Below, piece after piece: positions 34,358 through 43,160 of a DNA stretch of 64,000 nucleotides. The stretch spans positions 1 through 64,000 of the forward strand of contig JBFLYN010000009.1 in assembly GCA_040756655.1 (NCBI GenBank), read 5' to 3'. The notes under the pieces are model-generated. The model was not told the DNA's origin and did not search any database. It worked only from the letters and a program-made list of their open reading frames with translations. The stretch comes from JBFLYN01 sp040756655 (GTDB taxonomy: Bacteria > Bacillota > Sulfobacillia > UBA8153). The position numbers and the translations under genes were made by a program. Each line of letters starts with the position of its first letter. The first letter of the stretch is position 1.

Positions 34358-35155
34358 CTAGTCCACGCGCCAGTCCAATCTCTTGGTGGCCAGGACCAGG
34401 AAGGCGACGGCAAACAAGACCACCACGCCCAAGTTGGCCAGCACCGCCGGGTCCGACCGCCCGGCCAGGGCGGCCCGGAAAGCATCGGCGGCGTAGCTGG
34501 TAGGCAACAGCTTGGAGGTAAAACGCAGCACCAGTGGCAAGTTCTCATACGGGATGAGCAACGGGGACATGAACGTCACCACCAAGGAGGCGATGCCGTT
34601 CATCATGTTGGCGTGGTGGCCGTTGCGGGCGTGCACTCCCATGACCGCTCCCAGACCGGCCATGGACAGTGCGGATACCAGCATGATGGGCAGGACCAGC
34701 GGGTTGGCCACCACCGGAAAGCCCAGCCACGCGCTGCCGATGAAGATGGTAAGGAGCATGCCGGGAATGGTAAAGACCGTTGAGACGCTCACAAAGGCCA
34801 AGATCAGCTGGAGCTTGGAAAAGGGCAGTGTCGAGTAGTATTCCAGGTCATTTCGCTGCCGTCCCCAGGCCAGGTCGTTGTTGAGAGATTGCATGGGTCC
34901 CAGCACCAGGGCGGCAATGGCGTTTCCAGCCGTAACGTAGAGGGCTCCGGCCGGGTCGCGCACCGCGCCGGTCATGCGCATGAAGGCCAAAATGGCCAGG
35001 GGGAAAAGCGGGCCCAGGATCACATGGAAATACCATTCGTTGCGGACATTGGCCCAGCGGATGAAAAACAGGTCGGCATACACCGCCGCCCAGCGGCGGC
35101 CACCCCCCAGGCGGTGCACGCGCACGGGCTCAACCGGCAGCGTCAACTGAGACAA
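34358..35155 (-). CDS. ABC-2 type transporter permease
   Basis: A 265-residue membrane protein with about six hydrophobic segments, including LGPLFPLAILAFMRMTG, STVFTIPGMLLTIFIGSAWL, ALSMAGLGAVMGVHARNGHH and VVVLFAVAFLVLATKRL. This is the layout of ABC-2 exporters such as drug or polysaccharide efflux permeases. The start is TTG 35155, 9 bases after GGGGGGAGG, which overlaps the end of the ATPase gene by 26 bp. It works with that ATPase; the exported compound is unknown. Confidence 0.82.
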   Translation of the reverse strand: MSQLTLPVEPVRVHRLGGGRRWAAVYADLFFIRWANVRNEWYFHVILGPLFPLAILAFMRMTGAVRDPAGALYVTAGNAIAALVLGPMQSLNNDLAWGRQRNDLEYYSTLPFSKLQLILAFVSVSTVFTIPGMLLTIFIGSAWLGFPVVANPLVLPIMLVSALSMAGLGAVMGVHARNGHHANMMNGIASLVVTFMSPLLIPYENLPLVLRFTSKLLPTSYAADAFRAALAGRSDPAVLANLGVVVLFAVAFLVLATKRLDWRVD

Positions 35156-36116
35156 GCTGGTCGCCTCCCCCCAAGCGAATATACACGTCCTCCAGGGTAG
35201 GGGCCTGAACCCGCAGATCCTCCACGGCCCCAAAGCCGATTTTCGTCATCACCCGGGCAATTTCCGTTTCCGCCGATGCAGCCTGGATCCAAACGGCGTA
35301 GCGTCCCCGCCCGGTGGTCACGGGCAAGGGCAGTCCAGATGCGTCCACCAGCCGGCGCTGGGTGTCCTCGTCCACACCTTGCCGGAAAGTGATCTCCAAC
35401 CGCATCCTGGTGTCAACCTGGGCTTTGAGCTCGCTGACGGTGCCCATGGCCAGGATCCGGCCGCGGTTGATGATGCCCACCCGCCGCAGCACCTTTTCCG
35501 CTTCCACCACGTTGTGGGTGACCAGGATGATGGTGGTGCCCCGCTCCGTGTTAAGCGACACCAGCTTATCCCAAAGCTGCTTGCGGTGCCCGGGGTCCAG
35601 GTCGTTGGTGGGTTCGTCCAGGATCAAGATGGGACGGCCGCCGGCGAGGGCCAAGCAGAAGGCGGTGAGCCGCTGTTCTCCTCCGGAGAGCTTCCCAATC
35701 ACCCTCTTGGCGATGGCGCCCAGATTGAACTCGTCGATGAGGGCCCCCCCGGCCGCCCGGGCGTCGGGCCTGGACATGCCCCGCAGGTGTCCGGTGATGG
35801 CCAGCGCTTCTTCTACCGTCAGGTCCGCCAGGGCCATGGGGCGCTGGGTCATATACGCCACCAAGTAGGGGATGAGTTCGGTGTTTCCAGACACCCGGTG
35901 CCCCATGAGTTCGATACAGCCGCTGCTGGGCGCCACCAGGCCCACCAGCTGCCTGACCAGGGTGCTCTTGCCCGCGCCGTTGGGACCAAGGAGGCCAAAG
36001 ATCTCCCCCTGGGGAATGGAAAATGAAACATCGTCGTTGGCCAACACCTTGCCCCGGGGGTAGACCTTGGTCAAGCCTTCCACCCGGTAGGCGGGCGGGC
36101 CCCATGCCGTTGCCAT
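35130..36116 (-). CDS. ABC transporter ATP-binding protein
   Basis: The 328-residue ATPase has Walker A GPNGAGKST (44-52), Q-loop VAYMTQRPMALADLTVEEAL, signature LSGGEQ, Walker B ILILDEPTNDLDP and the H-loop VTHNVVEAE. The C-terminal 100 residues (METRL-type accessory region, then IGFGAVEDLRVQAPTLEDVY) are typical of ABC-2 export ATPases. It overlaps the permease gene, is preceded by a TrmB-type regulator gene, and has an ATG with GGGAGGG. Confidence 0.92.
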   Translation of the reverse strand: MATAWGPPAYRVEGLTKVYPRGKVLANDDVSFSIPQGEIFGLLGPNGAGKSTLVRQLVGLVAPSSGCIELMGHRVSGNTELIPYLVAYMTQRPMALADLTVEEALAITGHLRGMSRPDARAAGGALIDEFNLGAIAKRVIGKLSGGEQRLTAFCLALAGGRPILILDEPTNDLDPGHRKQLWDKLVSLNTERGTTIILVTHNVVEAEKVLRRVGIINRGRILAMGTVSELKAQVDTRMRLEITFRQGVDEDTQRRLVDASGLPLPVTTGRGRYAVWIQAASAETEIARVMTKIGFGAVEDLRVQAPTLEDVYIRLGGGDQLVSVDAAG

Positions 36117-36153
36117 CCACTATCCCTCCCGGACCAGAATGGAGAAGATGCAA

Positions 36154-37317
36154 CTATGCTCTCAGGATGCGCTGGAGCTGGGACGATAGGCCCAGGTCAC
36201 CAAAGATGTCCGCCCGCCCCCGCTCCAAGAGCGCGATGGGTGGCAGCCTGCCCGCGACCAGGGCCGAAAAGTCGCGAGCCGGCATGCGCAAGGTAAGGTC
36301 CGGAATCCCCGGCTCCGTCTCCAGCCGGCACCCGCCGGCTCCGATGCGCACCAGGTACTGGCCGCCGCCCTCTCCCCTTAGGTCAAAGCAGTACAGGCCC
36401 TGGGCCGAGAGATAGGCCAGGGGATCGGCGTCGATCCTGCGCCTGATGCTCTCCAGGGCCTCCCCGGCCGTGGGCAGGCCGGCTGCCTCCGCCAGTTCCC
36501 CCAGTTCGCCCGGCTCCAACATGACCATGTCCAGGAGCCGCCGGTGTACTGTAGCCGGGATCTCATCCAGGATGGCCTCGCCCAGGAAGTTCCCGTATTC
36601 CATGAGCTGGACGTCGTGCTGGATCCAGAAGGTGAGGGCCAGCACCAGGCCCTGGTTGCGCCCCCAGATGCCCGTGGCCTGCTCAGGTCGGCCGGGGGCC
36701 AGCACCAGGGCGGCCTCGCTGTGGTCGGACACCGCGCCCAGCCAGCGACCGATGGCTGCCATCTGCAGGTTCTGCAGGGGTGTCACCGGGTGGATGTACA
36801 GGTTGGTCACTGGCAACGGGCACTCCCCGTAGGACAGGACGAACACCTTGACCCCACGCTCTTGGGCCCGGGCCAGCTCGGGAGCCAGGAGCCCCAGCTC
36901 CGACGGCATGCCGACCACCAGGAGCCTGAACCGGCTGGCCTCGCACATGTCTTTGACCCGCGCCAGGGCCTGCTCGTGCCCGGAAAGCGCCGTGACGGCG
37001 GCGCGCTCCTGGCCGGACGCCAGCCGGGCCAGTTCCGGCTCCAGGATGGAGATGACCCGGGTGACCTTCTGCCGGTAGCGCGCCAAGAGCAGGTCGGGAG
37101 GCAGCTGGCGGTACACCAGCCGGTCATCGACCCGGGTGGCAGTGGCGGCTCCCTTGCGCACCAGGCTCTGGAGCACCTCGTAAATGCGTGACCTGGGCAC
37201 CCCAGAACCCTGGCTCACCTCGTACCCGGTGCCGCCGGGTTGCTGCAGCAGGGCGACATAGGCGCGGGCTTCGTATTCGGTAAGTCCCAGTTCCTGAAGG
37301 TTCTGAACTACGTCCAT
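36154..37317 (-). CDS. TrmB-type regulator with C-terminal SCP2-like domain
   Basis: A 387-residue regulator. Residues 1-75 form a TrmB winged helix (LQELGLTEYEARAYVALLQQ, SRIYEVLQSLVRKGA); a coiled stretch and a PLD-like middle part follow (VGMPSELGLLAPELARAQER). The last about 70 residues (YLVRIGAGGCRLETEPGIPD, then ALVAGRLPPIALLERGRADI) resemble an SCP2 sterol-binding domain. The domain combination suggests sensing of a hydrophobic ligand. The ABC exporter genes follow 37 bases downstream on the same strand, so it probably controls their expression. Confidence 0.75.
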   Translation of the reverse strand: MDVVQNLQELGLTEYEARAYVALLQQPGGTGYEVSQGSGVPRSRIYEVLQSLVRKGAATATRVDDRLVYRQLPPDLLLARYRQKVTRVISILEPELARLASGQERAAVTALSGHEQALARVKDMCEASRFRLLVVGMPSELGLLAPELARAQERGVKVFVLSYGECPLPVTNLYIHPVTPLQNLQMAAIGRWLGAVSDHSEAALVLAPGRPEQATGIWGRNQGLVLALTFWIQHDVQLMEYGNFLGEAILDEIPATVHRRLLDMVMLEPGELGELAEAAGLPTAGEALESIRRRIDADPLAYLSAQGLYCFDLRGEGGGQYLVRIGAGGCRLETEPGIPDLTLRMPARDFSALVAGRLPPIALLERGRADIFGDLGLSSQLQRILRA

Positions 37318-37333
37318 GGCCGCCTCCTAGTGA

Positions 37334-37345
37334 CTACTGTAGTAG
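37334..37345. promoter_or_regulatory. Short inverted repeat upstream of the TrmB-type regulator
   Basis: CTACT-GT-AGTAG lies 16 bases upstream of the ATG, between a TATA-rich stretch and AGGAGG. Its position suits an autoregulatory operator. Five-base arms are weak evidence. Confidence 0.35.
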
Positions 37346-37856
37346 CGTCTATATTCTACCACCCCCGGCGGCCGCCTGCAAGTGCCGGGCAGGCAGCCGG
37401 CGATTGTCAGACTACTTGTACCGGGTTTGCGAAAGTAGCCCCTTGTGTTTTTGGCCGGGGCTGGAGGAAAGGACCAGCCAGAGGCGAATACCAAGGAGAA
37501 TCCGGCCCAACGGTGGAGCCGCACCCATCCGCATGGCTCGTAAGCCGGTGCCCCATGGACCAGGTAACCTTGGGCGCCCAGGGGCCGGGATCCTCCCGGT
37601 CTCTGCCATCCCGTACCCGGGTGGCGGCCGGGACCCAGGCCACTCCCCTTCCCTTCTCCGGTCTTACCCTGGGACGATTCCTTCTCCCACAGGTCTTACC
37701 AACATCCCTGATGACCACTGCGTCCCACGGATGGGCCGGGACATGCGTCCCCCGACCGCGTCCCCTCAGGCGTGCGCCAGGATACCGGCGGAAGAGGGAA
37801 GGACCGCGACGGGCGCGTCCTTCCCTCCCTTGGCACCGGGACCGTCTCCTGCGGCC
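37346..37856. other. Non-coding stretch with a terminator hairpin
   Basis: No gene is apparent in 511 bp. At 37796-37825 arms GGGAAGGAC/GTCCTTCCC form a hairpin followed on the minus strand by TCTTCC; it is placed to end the nitroreductase-GNAT transcript. The 37.4-37.75 kb part contains overlapping open frames on both strands without start signals or family resemblance. The promoter of the TrmB-type gene should be near 37350-37390. Confidence 0.5.
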
Positions 37857-39095
37857 TTACCACCGGTATTCGTAGCCCGTGCACACCGCAGGAGAAGTCC
37901 TTCCCAGGGTTTTCACCCGGTACCTCTCCCGGATGGACTCGAACCGGTCCAGCGGGCAGTGGCCGGCTGCCCAGAAAAGCCCCACCCCATCTTCCTGGAA
38001 GCGTGCCAGGTTCTCCTCGGGCAGGTCCATGAAGAACTGGTAGTGCCGTCCCAGCTCGGTCAGGCCCATGGCCTCGTAGAAAGCCTGGGCCCGGGGTTCC
38101 TGGGACCAGAACTCCATGCGGCGTATCCCCCTAGAGTCGAGCCATGCCCGGGCGGCTTCCACCAGGGCCCGGCCGATGCCCCGCCTTTGACAGTCCGGCC
38201 GGACCCCATACTCCCATACAAACCCACAGCACGAGTCCTTGGCATATCCCAAGGTCCCGGGCTTGGACTCCACTTCCACGTCCAGGAAACCGACTAGTTC
38301 TCCGTTGAGTTCGGCCACCAGCTCCAGGCTCGGGAGCCGGTAGCGTGGCTTTTGGTGGTGCAGGACGACCCAGGCCGTGGAGGTGACGGCCACCTGCCCC
38401 CAGGTGTTGAGCCAGGCCGACTCGTCACTATGCTGGTACGGGCGCAGCACCCAGCGGTGAAACGCCGGGTACTGACCGGCCGGGCCCCAGGGCTCGCCCC
38501 ACTCCTCGCCGAAAGTTATATCCCCCAGGGGCAGCCGGTCCTGTCGCTCTTCCTCATCCGGGTAGCCCAGGGCGATAAGGAAGTAGCAGCGGTAGTCCGG
38601 GGGCAGCCCCAGGATCTGGCTGCACCTGGCGATGTCCAGGTAGCCCACCCAACAGCTCCCCACCCCGTAGGACGCGGCGGCAAGCTGGATGTGGGCCCCG
38701 GGGATGAGGGGCACTGGGTTTTGCAGGACCAGGGCCATCTGGTGCGGCTCGGGGCAGTTGCGCATCCAGGCCACGGCCTCCGCCCCCCAGCGCAGTTCGT
38801 TGACCTGGCGGCTGAAGGGCTTCTCTTCACCGGGCAAGATGAGCCGGGCGCAGCAGGCGATGATGGCCGGCGCCCCGGCAATCCAGGTCTGTCCCCCGGC
38901 GGCTTCGGCCAGGGCCTGCCTCCGGTCGCAGTCGGTGACCACACCGAACCGGGCCAGCTGCGCGTTTCCTCCTGAAGGCGCCCAGCGGGCGGCTTCCAAG
39001 CACTGGTGTATCACGTAGTCGGGTACCGGGTCGGGACGGAAGCGCCGCACCGACCTGCGGTTGGCAATGGTAGCCAGCAGGTGCTGGGTTTTCAT
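37857..39095 (-). CDS. Nitroreductase-GNAT acetyltransferase fusion
   Basis: A 412-residue two-domain protein. Residues 1 to about 205 are an FMN nitroreductase (IANRRSVRRFRPDPVPDYVI, ARWAPSGGNAQLARFGVV, YGVGSCWVGYLDIA). Residues 215-412 are a GNAT acetyltransferase, with GYAKDSCCGFVWEYGVRPDC and QRRGIGRALVEAAR as the acetyl-CoA loop and FYEAMGLTELGR near its end. Together they suggest reduction of a small molecule followed by N-acetylation. ATG 39095 follows AAAGGGG. A structured RNA is encoded just upstream. Natural fusion rather than a sequencing error, since one uninterrupted frame covers both domains. Confidence 0.85.
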   Translation of the reverse strand: MKTQHLLATIANRRSVRRFRPDPVPDYVIHQCLEAARWAPSGGNAQLARFGVVTDCDRRQALAEAAGGQTWIAGAPAIIACCARLILPGEEKPFSRQVNELRWGAEAVAWMRNCPEPHQMALVLQNPVPLIPGAHIQLAAASYGVGSCWVGYLDIARCSQILGLPPDYRCYFLIALGYPDEEERQDRLPLGDITFGEEWGEPWGPAGQYPAFHRWVLRPYQHSDESAWLNTWGQVAVTSTAWVVLHHQKPRYRLPSLELVAELNGELVGFLDVEVESKPGTLGYAKDSCCGFVWEYGVRPDCQRRGIGRALVEAARAWLDSRGIRRMEFWSQEPRAQAFYEAMGLTELGRHYQFFMDLPEENLARFQEDGVGLFWAAGHCPLDRFESIRERYRVKTLGRTSPAVCTGYEYRW

Positions 39096-39144
39096 GATCT
39101 ACCCCTTTCTTGGTCTGGCGCAGGCTCCCCGGGGTACGCCCCAT

Positions 39145-39337
39145 AAGAAAAGCCGCCTGCTACGGCGGCACAGCACACTCAGGCCATCGACCGCAGCATC
39201 CAAGCAGCAAGGGTGCGTCCGGGGGAAGCCTGTAAAAGCCCGCACGCCATGGGCGTGGAACTTCACAGGACTCCGCGAACGCTAGGCCCTGCCCAGCTCG
39301 AATCTGTCAGCCGATGGCCCTCCCAACGCGGTTTTTC
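39145..39337 (-). ncRNA. Structured ncRNA of about 190 nt (6S-like rod?)
   Basis: On the minus strand a promoter at 39344-39372 is followed by about 170 bases that fold into one long rod. GGCCAUCGGCUG (39308-39319) pairs with 39182-39193; GCGUUCG pairs with CGGACGC; CCUGU pairs with ACAGG; the tip is CACGCC-CAUG-GGCGUG (39243-39257). A terminator GCCGCC-GTAGCA-GGCGGC-TTTTCTT ends it at 39145-39169. Length, own promoter and terminator suit 6S RNA, but a wide central bubble is not obvious. It could also be the leader of the nitroreductase-GNAT gene. The 39373-39583 part upstream shows nothing further. Confidence 0.5.
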
Positions 39338-39343
39338 CCCCTC

Positions 39344-39372
39344 AGGATAGACCCTGGAGGGCCAACTGTCAA
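39344..39372 (-). promoter_or_regulatory. Sigma-A promoter of the ncRNA
   Basis: TTGACA (39367-39372) and TATCCT (39344-39349) are separated by exactly 17 bases on the minus strand. This is one of the best promoter matches in the window and no protein start follows within 200 bases, which argues for an RNA gene or a long leader. Confidence 0.65.
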
Positions 39373-39583
39373 TACCAACCATCGCAACAGCATGGCCTGC
39401 TTGGAAGCACCAAGCCCTTCCACGCACGAGGGGCGAGCCATCCCGGCGCTGGCCGGCGGCGCAGCCACCGGACAAGTGCCGGGCATGGGCCGTTGGTGAT
39501 GCCCGCCCGTTTCTTTGCCGGACCTGCGGCAGGAAGACCTTACCTCTTCTGCCCGGACCGGCAGGCAGCACCGGGTCACGAGT

Positions 39584-40624
39584 TCAGGCCAGTAACCACC
39601 GGGATAGCAAAAGTCCGAGGCCACCCACGGCGAGGGCGGCCCCCCACCCCACAGCCAGGCCCTTCCAGCCCAGGCGGGCCAGGCCGGCCCACCGGCTGCC
39701 GAGGCCCACACCGGCCATGGCCGTGAGCACCAGGAAGCGGGCGGCCCAGGCCGACCGGGTCACCAGCTGGTGCCACCATGCCCCGTTCACCAACACATCC
39801 CCCGCCGTCCTCAGGGCCGAAAAGGCGAAAAACCCCAGGACAAACCAGGGAAGAGCGGCCGTGGAGCTGCGCCCGTTTTTCTCCCTCCAGGCCAGGGCCA
39901 GCGCCAGGGGGACCAGCAGCACGGTGCGGGCCAGCTTGACCACCGTGGCCAGCTGCCCGGCCCGTTCGCTAAAGGCAAATCCAGCGGCCATGACCTGGGC
40001 AGTATCGTGGACTCCCACGCCCGTCCACACCGCGTACTGTAGGTCGCTCAAGCCCAGCCCCCGGCCTAAAAGCGGGTACAAGAGGATGGCCAGGGCGCCG
40101 AAGAAGGTGATGACGGCTACCCCGTAGCCCACTTCATCGTCGTCGGCCTCTAGGATGGGGGCCACGGTGACTATGGCGGAAGCGCCGCAGATGGCGGTAC
40201 CTACTCCCACCAGGGCGCACAGCCGCCTGTGCAGGCCCAGCCTCCTCCCCATGGCCAGGGTGACTGCCAGGGCCATCACGATGCAACTGACGATGATACC
40301 CAAGGCCCGGGCACCGGTTTGGAGGGCCAGTCCCAGGCTGAGGCTGCTCCCCATGAGGACGATGCCCGCCTTCAGTAGCGTGCGGGCGCAGAACTTCAAG
40401 CCGGCGCCCAGGCGTGGCCAGCGCCGGGCCTGTCCAGAACACACCAGTCCCGCCACGATGGCGATGAACAGTTCTCCCACCGGCCGGATGCCCCAAGAAA
40501 CCAGCAGCCGGTGGGAGGCCCGGGCCGCCAGGGCCAAAAGCAGGGCAGCAATCAGGCCGGGTATGACGGCAGGCAGGGGGTTTTGGCTTTTCAAGGGTGA
40601 AGGTTCCTCCTCGGCAACCTGCAT
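39584..40624 (-). CDS. YeiH-family (UPF0324) membrane protein, putative sulfate/sulfonate exporter
   Basis: About ten hydrophobic helices with VGELFIAIVAGLVCSGQARR, VGVGTAICGASAIVTVAPIL and VWTGVGVHDTAQVMAAGFAF, the conserved pattern of the YeiH/YadS group. Function is poorly defined; putative sulfate or small-anion export. ATG 40624 is taken as start; TTG 40660 directly after the preceding stop, or an internal TTG after GGAGGAA, are alternatives. It follows a MalT/SARP-type regulator gene and may be its target. Confidence 0.8.
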   Translation of the reverse strand: MQVAEEEPSPLKSQNPLPAVIPGLIAALLLALAARASHRLLVSWGIRPVGELFIAIVAGLVCSGQARRWPRLGAGLKFCARTLLKAGIVLMGSSLSLGLALQTGARALGIIVSCIVMALAVTLAMGRRLGLHRRLCALVGVGTAICGASAIVTVAPILEADDDEVGYGVAVITFFGALAILLYPLLGRGLGLSDLQYAVWTGVGVHDTAQVMAAGFAFSERAGQLATVVKLARTVLLVPLALALAWREKNGRSSTAALPWFVLGFFAFSALRTAGDVLVNGAWWHQLVTRSAWAARFLVLTAMAGVGLGSRWAGLARLGWKGLAVGWGAALAVGGLGLLLSRWLLA

Positions 40625-40660
40625 CGGGTCCCGGCGGTGCCGGTTCCTCCTGCAGGACAA

Positions 40661-42724
40661 CTAAGCACCGGGCGGCGCCCCGGTCAGGCTGGCCCACAAC
40701 AGGTGGACCCCGGGTTGCTCGGGCGCCAGTTCCATGGCCCGCCGGGCCGCCTCCAGGGCCTCCCCGGCCTGACCCAGCTCCCGGGCCATGCGGGCCAGGC
40801 CCACAAGGGCAGAAACGTACAGGTCACGCAGGCGCGCCTGTTCCCTGGCCAGCCAGGGCTCGGGCGGCTCGTCCGGGGCCAGGGGGGCGTAGACAGCCGA
40901 TGCGCGCCGGTAGTGCTCCAGCGCCGGTGCCAGCTGGCCCGCCTGCTCGGCTCCCCGGGCTGCGCGCAACTCGAGCTCGAACTGGTGCAGGTCCAACGAG
41001 CCACCACCCAACAAAAGACGGCAGTATCTTTCGCGGTGGTCCACGTAGGCCGAGGCGGTCCCGTCCATCAGCCCGGGTTGAAGGGCCCGGCGGAGAGCAT
41101 GCAGGGTCACCCGGAAGCTCCGGCCTGCCCGGACCTGGTCCAGGTGGCCCCAGAAGTCCAAAAACAGCTGGCGCTTGTCCACCCAGGAGCCGGCCTGGAG
41201 CACCAGGTACAAAAAGAGGCTCTTGACCCGGGGCCGGCGCCACCCGGCCTCCTCCATGAGGGTGCCGCCCCGGCGAACGGAGAACTCACCCAGCACCCTT
41301 ACGTCCAGGGGCACGACCGCGGGTGGAGTCACGGCCGGGCCCGGTGGTTCGGGCTGGGGGGGCGTTTCCAGCTCCTTGGCGATGGCCGCCGCCAGGTCGG
41401 CGTAGGTGCCGGCCAGGGCCAGGGCAGCTTGCCAATGCTCCTTGGCGGCGGCCGGGTTCCCCTCATACTGGTTGAGCCGGGCCAGGGCCATCAAGGCTTC
41501 CACGGCCGCCCGCCCGCCGGCGGCCTGTCCCGTCTCGCGGGCCCGGGTCAACACCGGCCGGGCCGCACCGGCATGGCCGGCCTGCTGCAACGCTTCTCCA
41601 GCCCGCACCCAGGCCCTGGCCGCTCTTTCCGGGTTATCCAGTTCCATTTCCAGCTTGGCGGCGGCCTGGTAGAGTTCAGCCGCCTGGTTCAGCCTCCGGG
41701 CCCCGGCCTGGTGGCCGGCTAGGACCCACAGGGCCCGGGCCTGCCCGGCCCGGTTGCCGAGCGTGCGGTAGAAGCTCAGGGCCCGGCGGGCCAGCTGGTG
41801 AAGCTCCTGCTCCGGGCCATCCTGTCCCACCACCGCTTCCAGTTCACGGCGGTAACGTGTGCCCATCTCCTGCTCCAGCTGGACCAGCAGGAAGGCCCGG
41901 AACAGCTGGTGAAAGCGTGGTTGACCGGTGGTCCGGTCGGTCACCAGGTAGGCGCCGGCTCGCTCCAGTTCCTCCCGGGTTCCCTCCGGCGCCAGCACAG
42001 CGCAGGCGGGGGATGATAGGGCCGGCAATACCGCCAGGTCCCGGGCCGCCCGGCGCAGGTTCTCCGGCCAGACCTGGTAAGTCTCAGAGGAGAAATATTC
42101 CTCGATGCTCCTGGCCGCAACCTCCAGCCCGGCCTCCCCGGCCGGGGCCCGGGCCAGGTATTCCAGCCCACGCACCCATCCCTCAGTTACCTCCAGCAGG
42201 GGGGCCAGCTCTTGCGGGTCGCGCCCGGGCACCCAGGACGCCACCAGGCGCTGGAACTCGTCCCGGTCCAGGGCCAGCTGGGCCGCGGTAAGGACCAAGT
42301 CGGGCTCCCCCGGCAGGGGAAGTGCCCGGCGGGAGGCCAGAAGCCAGCGCACACCCGGTGCACCCAAGACCTCCTGTAACGTACCCAATTGCGGCGCAGA
42401 CGGGTCGCAGTCGTCCACCACCACCAGCAGTGGCCCGGCCGAGTCCAGGACGGAGCCCAAGTCCGGCCGCCCGGCGGCGCGGGTGGATCCGAGCTCCCGC
42501 AAAAGCTGGTCCATCCACCCCGGACCTGAAGTCCAGATAGTCTTTTGCCCGCACCGGGCCGCGTAGCCGGAAAGCAGTGCCGTCTTGCCGTATCCGGCCG
42601 GCGCTGTGACCACCGCTACCTGTTGGACCTGGTTGAGCAGGTCAAAGAGGCGCGGGCGCGGGACTAGCCCAGAAGGGGCAGCCGGGCGGCTGCTCCTCCC
42701 CCAGAGCCGGTCGTAGCCGTTCAC
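40661..42724 (-). CDS. MalT-like ATPase regulator with SARP/BTAD DNA-binding end
   Basis: A 687-residue regulator: LVPRPRL leader, STAND-type NTPase with Walker A VTAPAGYGKTALL (about 39-51) and LLVVVDDCDP as Walker B, a TPR-rich middle (RLNQAAELYQAAAKLE, ARLNQYEGNPAAAKEHW) and a C-terminal OmpR/SARP winged helix plus BTAD domain (VRVLGEFSVRRGG, RPRVKSLFLYLVLQ, LDLHQFELELRAARG). Such proteins activate transcription on binding an inducer and ATP. The YeiH-type gene follows immediately. GTG start behind AGAGGGG. Confidence 0.85.
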   Translation of the reverse strand: MNGYDRLWGRSSRPAAPSGLVPRPRLFDLLNQVQQVAVVTAPAGYGKTALLSGYAARCGQKTIWTSGPGWMDQLLRELGSTRAAGRPDLGSVLDSAGPLLVVVDDCDPSAPQLGTLQEVLGAPGVRWLLASRRALPLPGEPDLVLTAAQLALDRDEFQRLVASWVPGRDPQELAPLLEVTEGWVRGLEYLARAPAGEAGLEVAARSIEEYFSSETYQVWPENLRRAARDLAVLPALSSPACAVLAPEGTREELERAGAYLVTDRTTGQPRFHQLFRAFLLVQLEQEMGTRYRRELEAVVGQDGPEQELHQLARRALSFYRTLGNRAGQARALWVLAGHQAGARRLNQAAELYQAAAKLEMELDNPERAARAWVRAGEALQQAGHAGAARPVLTRARETGQAAGGRAAVEALMALARLNQYEGNPAAAKEHWQAALALAGTYADLAAAIAKELETPPQPEPPGPAVTPPAVVPLDVRVLGEFSVRRGGTLMEEAGWRRPRVKSLFLYLVLQAGSWVDKRQLFLDFWGHLDQVRAGRSFRVTLHALRRALQPGLMDGTASAYVDHRERYCRLLLGGGSLDLHQFELELRAARGAEQAGQLAPALEHYRRASAVYAPLAPDEPPEPWLAREQARLRDLYVSALVGLARMARELGQAGEALEAARRAMELAPEQPGVHLLWASLTGAPPGA

Positions 42725-43160
42725 CGTAGGTCACCCCTCTCCAGGTTCTCGGGCCATCGGGATGGCGCTTGCGCCCACTCTGGATGTTCTAGCCGCCCCA
42801 GGTAATAACCTGGGACCTTACCTTGTCATTCCCTAAGCGTTTTACTGGTTCCACTGCTCGGGTTGGGTTTGTCCAAACTGTGCCAACACCATTTTCCCAG
42901 GAGCCCCGCCGGTTGTCAAAGGCAATCACCTTGCCATCGCCGGCGCGGAGTTGTGGCTCCTACAAGCGACGGCCGGGATGCATAAGCAGTTGACGGGGTT
43001 TGGCTGGCACTTTCTGCCATGGTCTCCTTCACAGTCATGGCAGCGGCGAAATCCTCCTCGGTCCCATGGCCTATCGTGGTTACCAGCAGCACTGGCCGGC
43101 ACCCAAGACAAGCCCCGCCGGCCAGGCGGCGGGGCACTGTGGATTCCAGCTAAAGACCGC
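42725..43160. other. 436-bp intergenic stretch ending in the mltG terminator
   Basis: The right part carries a hairpin with 9-bp arms GCCCCGCCG/CGGCGGGGC (43112-43135), 25 bases after the mltG stop; only TTGTCTT follows, but it is probably the terminator. A small CCCAGGT/ACCTGGG hairpin lies at about 42794-42812, upstream of the regulator gene. No coding pattern was found between them. Confidence 0.55.

Noticed and set aside
39145..39337. SRP RNA or RNase P RNA
   Set aside because: The characteristic conserved loops of those RNAs, such as GGAAGGAAGC-type sequence, are not present.
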